Shown here: piece after piece, positions 1 to 9,293 of the stretch
Numbering within the stretch: position 1 is the stretch's first letter
Layout of the letters: every line of letters starts with the position of its first letter
Assembly (NCBI RefSeq): GCF_020711235.1
Contig: NZ_JAJFAV010000001.1
Span: 728,804 to 792,803 of the forward strand
Direction of reading: 5' to 3'
DNA: 64,000 bases
Source of the DNA: Hymenobacter sp. 15J16-1T3B
Lineage (GTDB): Bacteria > Bacteroidota > Bacteroidia > Cytophagales > Hymenobacteraceae
The notes under the pieces: model-generated
Seen by the model: the letters and a program-made list of their open reading frames with translations, nothing else
The model's database searches: none
What the model was told of the DNA's origin: nothing
Position numbers and translations under genes: made by a program

Positions 1-678
1 TTCGCAGAGAATGTGCTTGCCGGTGCTGGCCCCGCGGATGACGTACTCCGCGTGCAGGGAGTTGGGCAGCACGATATAGATGGCCTTGACCTCGGGGTTG
101 TCCTTGAGCTTTTCGTAGTCTTGGTAACTGTAGCAGCTCTCGGGCGTGATGCCGTACTGCGCGGCCACTTTTTTGAGCTTTTCGGGCGAGCCGCTGACCA
201 AGGCCACCGGCTTGGACTTCTTGCACTCCCCGAACGCCGGCAGGATTTCCTCCAAGGACAAATGCCCCAGCCCGACGATGGCGTAGCCCACGCGCTGCTC
301 GGGCGGCAGCGGCGTGGGCACCGGCCCCGACTGCGGGTCCACGTCCGATTTCCAGGCCTCCAGCTCGATGGGCTGGTCGACGCCCGCGGGCACCTTGGCC
401 GGCGGCGACACCGCTTCGGACGAAGGCACCGTCTGGCCCCCGGGCGCGGTGTAGGTAGTCGACGCATCCACCTCCGCGGCCGGCGTGCCGGTGGTGGGCG
501 TGCCGGGTTTGGCTTCGGCCGCCGAGCCGCTGCCCCCGCCGGAATTGCAGCTGGCCAGCGTGGTAGCGGCCACGCCCACGGCCAAGCCGCGGCCCGCCAG
601 GCTCAGAAATTCCTTGCGCGACACCTCCTGGCCGGCGTGGCGCAGCACAGTGTTCAATAGTTCGTTGGTGATGGACAT
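1..678 (-). CDS. Gfo/Idh/MocA-family oxidoreductase, secreted, C-terminus cut by window start
   Basis: Reads in from its ATG at 678 and runs off the window start after 226 codons. The N-terminus has SRKEFLSLAG, close to a Tat motif with RK in place of RR, then a hydrophobic stretch ending in LASC, a plausible lipobox. A Gly/Ser/Pro-rich linker of about 80 residues follows. The Rossmann start VGYAIVGLGHLSLEEILPAF and the later SGSPEKLKKVAAQYGI and YIVLPNSLHAEYV segments are typical of NAD(P)-dependent sugar or inositol dehydrogenase-like enzymes, with the EKP-type region lying at the cut. Family assignment is strong; the substrate is not visible. Export as a Tat-type lipoprotein is inferred and is common for Bacteroidota members of this family. 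Confidence 0.85.
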   Translation of the reverse strand, partial: MSITNELLNTVLRHAGQEVSRKEFLSLAGRGLAVGVAATTLASCNSGGGSGSAAEAKPGTPTTGTPAAEVDASTTYTAPGGQTVPSSEAVSPPAKVPAGVDQPIELEAWKSDVDPQSGPVPTPLPPEQRVGYAIVGLGHLSLEEILPAFGECKKSKPVALVSGSPEKLKKVAAQYGITPESCYSYQDYEKLKDNPEVKAIYIVLPNSLHAEYVIRGASTGKHILCE

Positions 679-805
679 CAGCGTGATTGGTTGTGGTAAG
701 GACGGGGCGCCCGGCGCGGCGGCAGGGCACGCGCCGGCGGCGGACAGGATTAAATCATACCTAGCCCGGCAAGAAAAGGTTGGTAGCATAGTAGTTGCCG
801 CTGGG

Positions 806-1639
806 CTAGTCGGCGCCGTCCGGGTCCGGGAACTGCGGCGGCTCGGTGGCGTACGGGCCGTGCTCGGGCTTGGTGGCGGAGCCCGCCAGCACGGCGCAGG
901 CCAGCGGCGCTCCTTGATATATGCGCTGAAACAGCACCGCCGCCAGCCACATGGCCGGAATCGGGGCCAGCCAATAGATCCAGAGGTGCTCGTAGCGGCC
1001 GGCACCTACGGCCGCGCCCAGGCTGCGCGCTGGGTTTAGGCTCATGCCCGACAGCGGCGCCTCGAACGCCACGTACACGGCTAGCAGCGCGCCCACCAGC
1101 CAGCCCGTAAACCGGCGCAGCCGCTCGGCGTGCAGGGCGTAGAGCAGCACCCACATCAGCACGCCGGATATGACCACCTCGGCCAGCACGGCCACCCACA
1201 CGCCGGCCGGGCCCGGCTCGGTCAGGTTGAAGTTGACGTCGGGATGGGCATACCAGCGCTGCAGGGCGTAGCTCAGCAGCTTGCCCGCCGCCGCGCCGCC
1301 GGCGCACTGAAACACGATGTACCAAAACGCATCGGCGCCGCGCAGGCTGCCCAGGTGCCAGAACGCTAGCGTCACGGCCGGGTTGATGTGGGCTCCGGAG
1401 CGTTGGCCCCAGGGGCTATAGGTGATGCCCACCACCACCAACCCCACCACCACCGCCAGCACGCTGCGGCGCAGCAGCTCGTTTTCGCCCAGCCAAGCCC
1501 GCAGCGGCAGATCGGGGTGGTTCAGGAGCACGCTGCTCACGCTGGTAACCGCGAGGAAAGCCGCCACGCCGGCGGCTTCGGTGAGGTAGTACGACCAGTG
1601 CCGGCGCAGCGCCGCGGTCAGGGATGCTACTAGTGCCAT
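806..1639 (-). CDS. Aquaporin / glycerol-facilitator family channel (MIP)
   Basis: A 277-residue inner-membrane channel expected to pass water or small neutral solutes. Both pore motifs are intact: GAHINPAVT (NPA at about residues 86-88) and GMSLNPARS (about 202-204), each in its own half of the six-helix MIP fold. I chose the ATG at 1639 (MALVASLTAALRRHW) over the longer frame starting at 1696, because the extra 19 residues are Arg-rich and unlike a MIP N-terminus. The C-terminal tail is polar. Water versus glycerol selectivity cannot be settled by eye. It is transcribed in the same direction as the oxidoreductase, 127 bp upstream of it, so co-transcription is possible. Confidence 0.9.
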   Translation of the reverse strand: MALVASLTAALRRHWSYYLTEAAGVAAFLAVTSVSSVLLNHPDLPLRAWLGENELLRRSVLAVVVGLVVVGITYSPWGQRSGAHINPAVTLAFWHLGSLRGADAFWYIVFQCAGGAAAGKLLSYALQRWYAHPDVNFNLTEPGPAGVWVAVLAEVVISGVLMWVLLYALHAERLRRFTGWLVGALLAVYVAFEAPLSGMSLNPARSLGAAVGAGRYEHLWIYWLAPIPAMWLAAVLFQRIYQGAPLACAVLAGSATKPEHGPYATEPPQFPDPDGAD

Positions 1640-1745
1640 GGGCCACAAAACAGAAGCGCGCCGCGTCGCCCCCGGAAGGGCAGCGCGGCGCGGCAAAGCT
1701 CGTGGTATGTAACGGCCCGCGGGCGGCGGGGTTCGAAACGCTGCT

Positions 1746-4271
1746 TTACAGCTTAAACTGAGCGCACACTTTCACCCCAAAATTCTTGACGCCCGGCAGG
1801 TCGCGGTAGGTCAGGCGGTGCAGAAAATCGACGCGCACAAACTTGAAGATGTTCTCCACGCCGTAGCCCAGCTCGGCGTAGGGCGTGCCCGGCGTCAGGG
1901 CCCGGAACGTGGGCTGCGGCACGCCGGTGGCGTCGACGGGTGGCGTGGTGTTCTGGTTGGCCTTGCTCACCGTGCCGTAGAGCAGGTTGCCAGAGGCCAC
2001 CAGGCGCCAGTCGAGCTTCTTGAGCAGCGGCACCGAGTTGATGAACAGCCCTTCGAAGTAGTGTTCGGCGTGCAGGGAGGCGTACCGGTCGCTCACGAAC
2101 TCCGAGTAGCGCATCAGGTTGTAGGCGTTCGAAGTGTAGATGGGCGACTCGTTGCCGAGGTGGTTTTTGAGCACCGGGTAAGGCACCGTGCTCGGAATGT
2201 AGCCCGCGTCGAAGATGTACTCGGTGCGGCCCAGCTGCCCGAGCTGCACGCTCTGCTGCACCGACACGTTGAACTTCTGGTACTCAAAGTCGCTGCCGAG
2301 CACGCCGGGCAGGCCTAGGGTGTAGCGCAGCGTAAACACCGGCCACTTCATCGAGCCCACGGCGTAGCGGCGGTTCTGGTTCTGAATCAGCACCTCGCCC
2401 GGGGCGTAGCGCGACTCCAGAATCAGCTCCGAGAGGTTGAAGTTCTGCGCCGTCGGGGCGCCCTGCTCGTGGTTGTCGGTGGTGTAGTAGGTGAAGTTGT
2501 AGAGCGGGTCGAAGCGCTGGTGGCGCAGCGTAAGCTTCTGGGTGAAGTTGTGGAACAGGTCCGACTGCGCCGTCATCGAGGTCATGTCGCGCCACAGCGG
2601 CAGGCCGGGCTTGATGTTGCCGAAGCGGGCGGCGGCTTCAAACAGCGGGCTTTCCAGGGCCAGCTCGTTGTCGAGCAGGGCCACCAGGTCGATGTCGTGG
2701 CTGTACTTGGCGCTGAATACCGTCCAGTTTGGGCGGTTCAGAATGCGGTCCACCGAGAGGCCGTACTTAAATTCCCCGTCGCGGGTGCCGTAGGCGGTGT
2801 AGCCTTTCAGCAGCCAGTTCGGACTCAGCTCCGGGGTGCTGCGGAAGCCCACGCGCAGGCGGTGGCCCTCCACGTTGTTCCAGGTGTAGGTGCTCAGGAT
2901 GGGGCCCAGCTCGAAGCGGCCGCGCGGGCCCAGCTCCTCGTAGCCGTTCACCACCAAGTCGGCCACTTCCAGGAAGGTGCGCACCGAGGGCAGCTTGCCC
3001 ACCGAGTCGAGCACCGTGAGCGTGCGCGTTTCCTGCGCCGACAGCGTATCGGGGCGGTTCTGGGCGAAGAAGGAGGCCGGCGTCTTCAGCGCGTTCGGGT
3101 CGGCGGCGAAGGGCTGGTCGTAGAACGGCAGGTCGTGCGGCTGCCCGGCCTGGAAGTTGGAGTTGACGGTGTTGAAGCGCACCAGCAGGCCGGTTTGCTT
3201 GGGCGTGGGCTTCATGCCCACCACCACGCGGGTGCGCTGCGGCAGCCAGGGCCCGGCCGCCGAGGGCGTCAGGTCCTGGTACACCCGGATCTGATCCACG
3301 AAGTTGATGTTGGCCTTCGGGTCCACGCTCAGGTCCACCCGGCGCAGGGCATAGGAGTCGGTGGTAATCCAGATGCGGCCAGTGAAGGCCAAATCCTGGG
3401 CCCGGCGCGGAAACACCTTGAGCTGGTAGCAGCGGTTCGCACCAATCTGCACCGTGTCCTCCAGGTCGTAGTCGTAGGTGATGCGCCAGCCGTCGGCAAT
3501 GGGCGAGATGAAATCCTTGCCCATCACCACCTGCCAGTTCGGGTAGAAGTCGTAATCCTGAAACGAGGAGCCGAGCACCTGCGAGAGCAGCGTGCCGTCG
3601 CGCGGGGCCACGCCGTGCAGCTGGCTGTGTTTGATTTCCTCCCGCTCGCGGTTGGGCCGGTGACGCACGAAGTAGCGCGACATTACCTCCGAGGCAAACA
3701 GGGGCACGGTGGGCTTGCCGTTGGCGTTGCGCTCCATTTCCCCCACCGACGAGGCCACCGAGGCCATGTCGCGAATTACTTTACGCTTGGCCAGCCGGTC
3801 GGTAATGTCCGACAACGACACCTCGATGCGGTTGTAGCTGTCGAATTCAAAGGCGTCGAGCCGACTTTTGTCGTTCTGCTTTTTGTGCTGCTGCACCTTG
3901 CGCAGAATGGCGTAGGCCGGGTTTTCGGTGGAGCGAATGACCACTTCGCCCAGCTGCTGGGCCGCCGAGGCCAGGGCGAAGTTCACCGCCTGGGGCGTCT
4001 GGGTGCGGCTCACCTTGCGGGTGCGCGGCTTGTAGCCCACCGCCGAAGCCGACAGCGAATCGGCCGGCTGGGTCAGAATGAGTTCGTACCGGCCGTTCTC
4101 GTCGGCCGTGGCGCCGGCGCTGGTGCCCTTCACGTACACCGAGGCAAACGGCACGGGTTGCCCGTTGCCGGCTTCGGTGACTTGTCCAGAAAATACAATT
4201 CGTTGGGCCACGGCGGGCTGCACGCCCAATGCCAGGAGCAGTACTCCCAGCCACGCATACGCGTACTTCAT
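1746..4271 (-). CDS. DUF5686 / carboxypeptidase-regulatory-like outer-membrane protein
   Basis: An 841-residue protein with a signal peptide (MKYAYAWLGVLLLALG to AVAQ). A carboxypeptidase-regulatory-like beta-sandwich follows at about residues 24-105 (FSGQVTEAGNGQPVPFASV, then GATADENGRYEL). The rest is the DUF5686 region typical of Bacteroidota and is predicted to end in an outer-membrane beta barrel, with many alternating aromatic strands in the last 400 residues. The last residue is a Leu after FKV-type strand ends, as in barrels. Start: the frame stays open to 4385, but the ATG at 4271 is the one directly followed by a signal peptide. Function is unknown; the family has been loosely associated with surface remodelling. 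Confidence 0.85.
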   Translation of the reverse strand: MKYAYAWLGVLLLALGVQPAVAQRIVFSGQVTEAGNGQPVPFASVYVKGTSAGATADENGRYELILTQPADSLSASAVGYKPRTRKVSRTQTPQAVNFALASAAQQLGEVVIRSTENPAYAILRKVQQHKKQNDKSRLDAFEFDSYNRIEVSLSDITDRLAKRKVIRDMASVASSVGEMERNANGKPTVPLFASEVMSRYFVRHRPNREREEIKHSQLHGVAPRDGTLLSQVLGSSFQDYDFYPNWQVVMGKDFISPIADGWRITYDYDLEDTVQIGANRCYQLKVFPRRAQDLAFTGRIWITTDSYALRRVDLSVDPKANINFVDQIRVYQDLTPSAAGPWLPQRTRVVVGMKPTPKQTGLLVRFNTVNSNFQAGQPHDLPFYDQPFAADPNALKTPASFFAQNRPDTLSAQETRTLTVLDSVGKLPSVRTFLEVADLVVNGYEELGPRGRFELGPILSTYTWNNVEGHRLRVGFRSTPELSPNWLLKGYTAYGTRDGEFKYGLSVDRILNRPNWTVFSAKYSHDIDLVALLDNELALESPLFEAAARFGNIKPGLPLWRDMTSMTAQSDLFHNFTQKLTLRHQRFDPLYNFTYYTTDNHEQGAPTAQNFNLSELILESRYAPGEVLIQNQNRRYAVGSMKWPVFTLRYTLGLPGVLGSDFEYQKFNVSVQQSVQLGQLGRTEYIFDAGYIPSTVPYPVLKNHLGNESPIYTSNAYNLMRYSEFVSDRYASLHAEHYFEGLFINSVPLLKKLDWRLVASGNLLYGTVSKANQNTTPPVDATGVPQPTFRALTPGTPYAELGYGVENIFKFVRVDFLHRLTYRDLPGVKNFGVKVCAQFKL

Positions 4272-4758
4272 AACACGCTTCTCTCGGTCGACACCTCCTG
4301 GTGAGACGACGCTAGGCAACAAATACTTTGACGATAAGTCGCCCAAATCATTTCGGTTCTTAATAACGTGCTGACTGCCAATCATATATTTTCAACCTTT
4401 CTTGCTGGCGAACCGGTAGTCGGGTGGGAGGGGCAGCGGCGTATTAGGGGGAGGTACAGCTAGGAGGCGGGAACCCGCCGGTTGGTTGCCTGCCGGCTCT
4501 CACATAAACTGGGGAGGTCGGCGGGCGGGTAAGCAGATGAGTAAGCAGCAAGGGCACGCGGCGAGGCCGTCACCGGAACCTACCACGAGTCTAAATCCAG
4601 TACAAATATCGGTACTAACGCGTTAGAAATGAAGGTCTAAAGCGAAAAGCTTTTGGCAAAGGGCCCTGCGGCCTCTGCGGCGCCTTTTTACCCGTTGGTC
4701 GGCCTCACTACGTCCGGCGAAGCGGGTGGCCCGACTGAGGTACAGACGGGCCAAATGC
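4272..4758. other. Intergenic stretch upstream of the DUF5686 gene
   Basis: No convincing gene on either strand. It holds the 5' region of the minus-strand DUF5686 gene, with AT-richer sequence at about 4310-4400, and the downstream side of the tRNA terminator. I could not place a clean TAnnTTTG box. Confidence 0.5.
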
Positions 4759-4797
4759 AAAACGACCCGGCCGCCGCAATGGCAACCGGGTCGTTTT
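4759..4797 (-). terminator. Intrinsic terminator of the tRNA-fMet gene
   Basis: A perfect 12-bp inverted repeat (AAAACGACCCGG with CCGGGTCGTTTT, 15-nt loop) lies six bases beyond the tRNA 3' end, with a U-run in the minus-strand transcript. Confidence 0.85.
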
Positions 4798-4802
4798 ATC
4801 GA

Positions 4803-4877
<75 letters not shown>

Positions 4878-5044
4878 CTGTTTGGTAATGCAAAAGTAAT
4901 AGTCTTTTTCGGATTCGCCACTCTTGGGGTTGCACAAAGCGGAAATGATGGGCCTTTAGGCTGATAATCAGTGCAAATAATTTTGCCGGCATCCCGGCTG
5001 CCGCGGGCCGTACGAGCAAGCAGCACCATCTTTTGTCACCCGTT

Positions 5045-5227
5045 ATGCGTCTTTTGCTCCACCGCGCCGCGCTATTACTACTAGCTGCCGGCCTGCTTAC
5101 CGCCTGCAATGCCAACCACGACACCGACCAGCTGTCCATCGAGTCGCCCACGACGCGCCACAGCACCGCGCCCGAACCCGACAGCAGCGGCTATTCGGTG
5201 GACAGCTCCACGACGGTGCAGGAATAA
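5045..5227 (+). CDS. Small lipoprotein, function unknown
   Basis: A 60-residue protein with an N-terminal signal MRLLLHRAALLLLAAG and lipobox LLTAC, so the lipidated Cys is at about residue 21. The mature part is only about 40 residues, acidic and Ser/Thr-rich. An in-frame ATG at 5033 would add four residues; the ATG at 5045 puts the Arg directly before the hydrophobic core. It sits between the divergent tRNA gene and the convergent BamA-like gene. No family was recognised. Confidence 0.65.
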   Translation: MRLLLHRAALLLLAAGLLTACNANHDTDQLSIESPTTRHSTAPEPDSSGYSVDSSTTVQE

Positions 5228-5299
5228 GGGAAGAGACTGGGCGTTTGGAAGTTGGCAGCCTGGCCTTCTAGCTCCTAACCGCCTGTTCCCCTTGCCCTA

Positions 5300-7177
5300 T
5301 CAGAACCGGCTGGTGATGCCGAAGTGGATTTTGGAGGCATTGAAGGCAAAGGGCTGGCTGTTGGTGCGGCCCAACGAGTACACGAACTGGAACAGGCCCG
5401 CGCCGGTGCGGAAGCTCAGGCCCGCGCCCAGGCCGGTGGGGGCGTCTTCGCCGGGGGCGCCGGATAGGCCCTGGCGCAAGTACGCCTGATCGGCGAAGAG
5501 AAACACGTAGGCTTCCGGCCCGGTGAACTGCCGCAGCTCCACGGTGCCCACGCCGTATTGGGCGGCGTAAAACTGCAGCTCGTTGAAGCCGCGCAGGGTG
5601 GCCAGGCCGCCGAGGCGGAACAGGTCGTTCTGAAACAGCCGCTGGTTGACCAGCGCCTCGCCGCGCAGGCGGGCGAGCAGCACGCCCTGCCGGCCCACCC
5701 GGAAGTAGTGCTCGGCCCGCCCGCTGAAGCTCACTTGGGTGCTGCGCAGGGGCAGCCCGTCGTAGAGCTCGGGCTTGATGTCGGCGTTTTTGCTGATGAC
5801 CTTGGTGCCCACCGCGCCCTGGGCCACGAGCAGCGTGCCCCGGCGCGGAAACAGTGGGTCGTCGAGCGAGGAGCGGGTCACGTCGAGGCCGTAGGCGGTG
5901 TAGCGCGAGTCGATGTTGTCGGGCAGCGCCTGCAGAGTGCGCAGGCGCTGCTGGGCCAGCAGGCGGGAGTTGCGCTGCTCCACAAACACGCTGATGCGCC
6001 CGGCGCGGGCGTTGACGTGGCTGAGCTGCAGGCGCGGGCGCAGGGTCAGAAAGGTGCTGTCCTGCTTGAATAAGTTGAAGGTGCCGGCCACGTCGATGGG
6101 CGTGCCGAAAAAGTTGGGGTGCTGGTAAGCCGCGTCGAGCAGCTGCGAAGCCGCGTCCACCTTGCGCCACTGCAGGCCCAGCTGCTTGCCCCCGCCACCG
6201 ATGTTGCGCAGGTTCAGCGTCACGTCGCCGGTTACCTGCACGCGCTTCTGGCCGGTGGTGGTAGTGGCGTTCGGCAGCACGCCCACAATGGCGTCGAACT
6301 GGTTGGCGTTGCGGTCATCGAGCAAGAGGTACAGGCGGGCCCGGCCGCGGGCGAAACGCACCTGCGGCTCCTCGCGCAGCTGCACGTAGGGCAGCAGGCG
6401 CAGCAGCCGGGCCGCGTCGTCGATGCGCTGCTGGCTATAGGGCTGCCCGGGCACGATCTGCAGGTACTTCATCAGGAAGCGCGCCTTGGTTTTGGTTTTG
6501 CCGAGCACCCGTACCGAGTCGAACACCACCACCGGGCCGCGGTCGAGCAGCAGGCGGGCGGAAATGTCGGCGCCGTGCAGCTGCACCGAGTCGAGGCGCA
6601 CCTGGGCGAAGGGGTAGCCCTCGTTTTCGGCCCCGTCGAGCACGCGCTGCTGCAGGCGGGCCAGTTCGGCGGGTTGCAGCGGCTGGCCGGCGTAGAGCCG
6701 CTCCCGAAAGCCCGAGCGGCTGAGCACGTCCTCGGTCACGTTGCCGCGCTGCAGCCGCGCCCAGCGAAACCGCTCGCCTACGTAGAGGCGCACGGCCAGC
6801 GTATCACCGTGCCAGCGCAGCTCGTCGGCCGAGGCGGTGAGGTAGGAGTCGGTTTGCAGGGCCAGCACCAGCTCGCGCACCTGCTCCAGGGCCGCCAGCG
6901 TGTCGGGGGCCAGCAGGCGCGGGCGGTAGCGGCCCACAAGGGCTTGGTCGGCCGCTTCCACGTCGAGGCGAATGACCTTGGGCCGGGCCGCCGGCAGCCG
7001 GTGGGCGGCGCGGGCCGAGTCGCGCGGGGTGCGGGGGCGCGGGGGCAGCGGCGGGGCCTGGGTGCCGGGCAGGTTGGGCGAGGTAACCGGCGAGGTGGTG
7101 ACCTGCGCGGCCGCCGGACCCGCGACCAGGCCAAGCACGAGGAGCAGCAGACGCCAGACGCGGGTATACCTTTGCAT
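5300..7177 (-). CDS. BamA/TamA-family outer-membrane protein (Omp85 superfamily)
   Basis: A 625-residue protein: signal peptide (MQRYTRVWRLLLLVLGLVAG to AAAQ), a Pro/Arg-rich linker, POTRA-like repeats over roughly residues 60-260 (for example VVVFDSVRVLGKTKTKARFL and PGQPYSQQRIDDAARLL), then a 16-strand-type Omp85 barrel. The barrel carries the lid-loop region near RLGGLATLRGFNE, the conserved VRGF/LRGF-like element, and ends in a terminal aromatic (ITSRF). It is shorter than true BamA (about 800 residues with five POTRAs), so a TamA-like or lineage-specific Omp85 role is more likely. The start at 7177 is chosen for the signal peptide; the frame is open to 7435. It is divergent from hemW. 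Confidence 0.85.
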   Translation of the reverse strand: MQRYTRVWRLLLLVLGLVAGPAAAQVTTSPVTSPNLPGTQAPPLPPRPRTPRDSARAAHRLPAARPKVIRLDVEAADQALVGRYRPRLLAPDTLAALEQVRELVLALQTDSYLTASADELRWHGDTLAVRLYVGERFRWARLQRGNVTEDVLSRSGFRERLYAGQPLQPAELARLQQRVLDGAENEGYPFAQVRLDSVQLHGADISARLLLDRGPVVVFDSVRVLGKTKTKARFLMKYLQIVPGQPYSQQRIDDAARLLRLLPYVQLREEPQVRFARGRARLYLLLDDRNANQFDAIVGVLPNATTTTGQKRVQVTGDVTLNLRNIGGGGKQLGLQWRKVDAASQLLDAAYQHPNFFGTPIDVAGTFNLFKQDSTFLTLRPRLQLSHVNARAGRISVFVEQRNSRLLAQQRLRTLQALPDNIDSRYTAYGLDVTRSSLDDPLFPRRGTLLVAQGAVGTKVISKNADIKPELYDGLPLRSTQVSFSGRAEHYFRVGRQGVLLARLRGEALVNQRLFQNDLFRLGGLATLRGFNELQFYAAQYGVGTVELRQFTGPEAYVFLFADQAYLRQGLSGAPGEDAPTGLGAGLSFRTGAGLFQFVYSLGRTNSQPFAFNASKIHFGITSRF

Positions 7178-7400
7178 GTGGGGCTCAACGCCGCGGCGGG
7201 CGTTTTCATTTCGCCCGGCGGCGGGCGGCGAAAATTTTCGACCGGATAAGCGGGGCGGCGCGCCAAACGAACCAGACGCGGCGCCGGGCGGTTTCACAAT
7301 CTTACTGCTGATTTGGCGTCGTGCCCGCCGACCGTTCCGCGAAGCTACGCGCCGCTGCGCGTTTCGCCGGACGAGGAGCGGGCCGCCGTCGGCACCGATA

Positions 7401-7419
7401 CGCGAAGCGGAGCTTCGCG
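7401..7419. repeat. Short perfect hairpin just before hemW
   Basis: CGCGAAGC-GGA-GCTTCGCG is an 8-bp perfect stem ending about 15 bases before the hemW start. It resembles the arms of the GCGAGCGAAGCG repeats seen elsewhere in the window, and may be a fragment of one or a 5' mRNA structure. Confidence 0.5.
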
Positions 7420-7433
7420 CCACTATGCGCCTC

Positions 7434-8576
7434 ATGGCCGGACTTTACCTCCACATTCCCTTCTGCAAGCAGGCCTGCCACTACTGCGACTTTCACTTCA
7501 GCACCGCGCTGGGGCGCAAGCCGCAGGTGGTAGCGGCGCTGCTGCGCGAAATGGAGCTGCGCCAGGACTACCTCGGCGGCGCTCCGCTGAGCACGATTTA
7601 TTTTGGCGGCGGCACGCCCTCCCTGCTGTCGGAAGCCGAGCTGCTGACCTTGTTCGAGGCCATCTATAAGCGCTTCGACGTGGCCGCGGATGCGGAAATT
7701 ACCCTGGAAGCCAACCCCGACGACCTGTCGCGGGAGAAATTGCGCGAGCTGGCGGCCTCGCCCGTCAACCGCCTGAGCATCGGGCTGCAGAGCTTCCACG
7801 AGCCCCACCTGCGCCTGATGAACCGCGCCCACTCGGCCGAAGAGTCGCGTCGCTCGGTGCTGGCCGCCCAGGACGCGGGCTTCGCCAACCTCAGCATCGA
7901 CCTGATTTACGGCGTGCCCGCGCCGGAGCCCGGGCACGGCATCTGGCAGCACGATTTGCGCGAGGCCCTGGCCCTGCAGGTGCCGCACCTCTCCTGCTAC
8001 GCCCTCACCATCGAGCCGCAGACGGTGTTTGGCCGCCGCCTGCAGAAGGGGCAGTTCCGCGGGGCGCCCGAGGAGTTTGTGGCCCGCGAGTTTGAGCTGT
8101 TGCTCGAAGCCAGCCGCGCCGCCGGCTACGAGCAGTACGAAATCAGCAACTTCGCCCTGCCCGGCTGCCACTCCCGCCACAACAGCAGCTACTGGCAGGG
8201 CACGCCCTACCTCGGCCTCGGGCCCAGCGCCCACTCCTTCGACGGGCAGAGCCGGCAGTACACCGTGCCCAGCAACGCGCAGTACGTGCAGGGCCTGCTA
8301 GAGCGCGGCGAGCTGCCCGCCACCCGCGAGGACCTCTCGCCCACCGACCGCGCCAACGAGTACCTGATGACCAGCCTGCGCACCTCCCAGGGCTGCAGCC
8401 TGGCCTACCTGCGCCAGCTGGGCGTGGACCTGGCCACCGCGCGCGCCGCCTACCTGCAGCAGCTGCAGCACGACGGCTGGGCCGACGTCAGCGCCGACCG
8501 GCTGCGCCTCACCGACCGCGGCAAGCTGCTGGCCGACCAGATTACGCTGGAGCTGTTTCTGGAGGCGCCGGAGTAA
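7434..8576 (+). CDS. hemW: HemW-like radical SAM protein (haem chaperone)
   Basis: A 380-residue cytoplasmic radical-SAM protein, the usual HemW length. It opens with the hallmark MAGLYLHIPFCKQACHYCDF. Cys11, Cys15 and Cys18 form the CxxxCxxC [4Fe-4S] motif, and the third Cys is followed by DFHFS as in HemW rather than HemN. GGGTPS (near residue 59) contacts SAM. The C-terminal HemN_C-like region (NEYLMTSLRTSQGCSL) is present. HemW proteins insert haem into targets and are often mis-called coproporphyrinogen oxidase. The ATG at 7434 is preferred to 7425 because family members begin at this Met. Confidence 0.92.
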   Translation: MAGLYLHIPFCKQACHYCDFHFSTALGRKPQVVAALLREMELRQDYLGGAPLSTIYFGGGTPSLLSEAELLTLFEAIYKRFDVAADAEITLEANPDDLSREKLRELAASPVNRLSIGLQSFHEPHLRLMNRAHSAEESRRSVLAAQDAGFANLSIDLIYGVPAPEPGHGIWQHDLREALALQVPHLSCYALTIEPQTVFGRRLQKGQFRGAPEEFVAREFELLLEASRAAGYEQYEISNFALPGCHSRHNSSYWQGTPYLGLGPSAHSFDGQSRQYTVPSNAQYVQGLLERGELPATREDLSPTDRANEYLMTSLRTSQGCSLAYLRQLGVDLATARAAYLQQLQHDGWADVSADRLRLTDRGKLLADQITLELFLEAPE

Positions 8577-8598
8577 GATGGCGGCGGTTCACCCCGTA

Positions 8599-8763
8599 GT
8601 CATTGCGAGCGAAGCGCGGCAACCCTTCCTCCAGTAGCACCGCCGACGCAATACCTGCTGCCCGAAAACCGACCCGCTCGAACTCCGCGGCCCCCAGTTT
8701 GCGGGGTTTGGTGTGCCGTTTCTACCACGAGAAGAACGATTGCCGCGCTTCGCTCGCCATGAC
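8599..8763. repeat. REP/MITE-like element with 24-bp inverted ends
   Basis: The left arm 8599-8622 (GTCATTGCGAGCGAAGCGCGGCAA) and right arm 8740-8763 are inverted repeats with 23 of 24 matches. The 117-bp interior has no recognisable coding content. It fills the gap between hemW and the next gene. Confidence 0.75.
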
Positions 8764-8849
8764 GGCCGGGCGTTCCGTTGGCTGGGCTACCCTTCCGCGC
8801 GGCATCTGCGTAGCTTGCCCTGTTTCCCTTCCCCGCGTACCTTCCCCGC

Positions 8850-9293
8850 ATGCAACGCCTCATTGACGCCGTCGAATACGGAGCCGACTTTTTCGTGGAG
8901 GAAATCCACATTCGCGCCATCGTGTTTGATAATTCCGACGACGTGACCCTCTGGGCCACCACCGTCTACGACGACCAGACGTACTTTTTCCACCTAGGCC
9001 TGCCCTTCGCGCAGCTCGATATCCTGCTGCGCCACGCCGGGGCCCGCGCCGGCGAGTTGCAGGAAGAGGTGGCCGACGCCCTGGCCCACGCCCCGCGGCC
9101 CTGCTTGCTGGAGTACACCAACGCCGAAGTCGAGCCCATCGTGCTGCCCGGCATTGCCCTGAAGCTCTCGTTTACCTACCCCGCCGACGAGGACGAGTTC
9201 ATCGACGAGGACGACGAGGAAGCCAGCGAGGAGCGCTCCGCCGCCGACAACGTGTTTTACCTCGAAGGCATTTACCGTCGCCTCGATGCCTGA
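8850..9293 (+). CDS. Conserved-looking hypothetical protein, acidic
   Basis: A 147-residue cytoplasmic protein with no signal peptide or membrane segment. It begins MQRLIDAVEYGADFFVEEIHI and has an alternating hydrophobic pattern, with an acidic linker near residues 111-130 (DEDEFIDEDDEEASEE). No domain was recognised. Its stop overlaps the start of the downstream hydrolase by 8 bp, which suggests translational coupling and supports both as real genes. Confidence 0.7.
   Translation: MQRLIDAVEYGADFFVEEIHIRAIVFDNSDDVTLWATTVYDDQTYFFHLGLPFAQLDILLRHAGARAGELQEEVADALAHAPRPCLLEYTNAEVEPIVLPGIALKLSFTYPADEDEFIDEDDEEASEERSAADNVFYLEGIYRRLDA

Noticed and set aside
13..660. 215-codon plus-strand frame at the window start
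   Set aside because: Antisense to the Gfo/Idh/MocA gene, which has a signal sequence and Rossmann motif in the other direction.
2469..4304. 611-codon frame on the plus strand opposite the DUF5686 gene
   Set aside because: His/Val/Gly/Arg-rich composition typical of an antisense shadow; the minus-strand frame has clear domains.
5300..7177. Essential BamA
   Set aside because: Too short for five POTRA domains; kept as a BamA/TamA-like Omp85 protein only.
7434..8576. Oxygen-independent coproporphyrinogen oxidase (HemN)
   Set aside because: Length, N-terminus and the CxxxCxxCDF motif fit HemW; the longer N-terminal region of HemN is missing.
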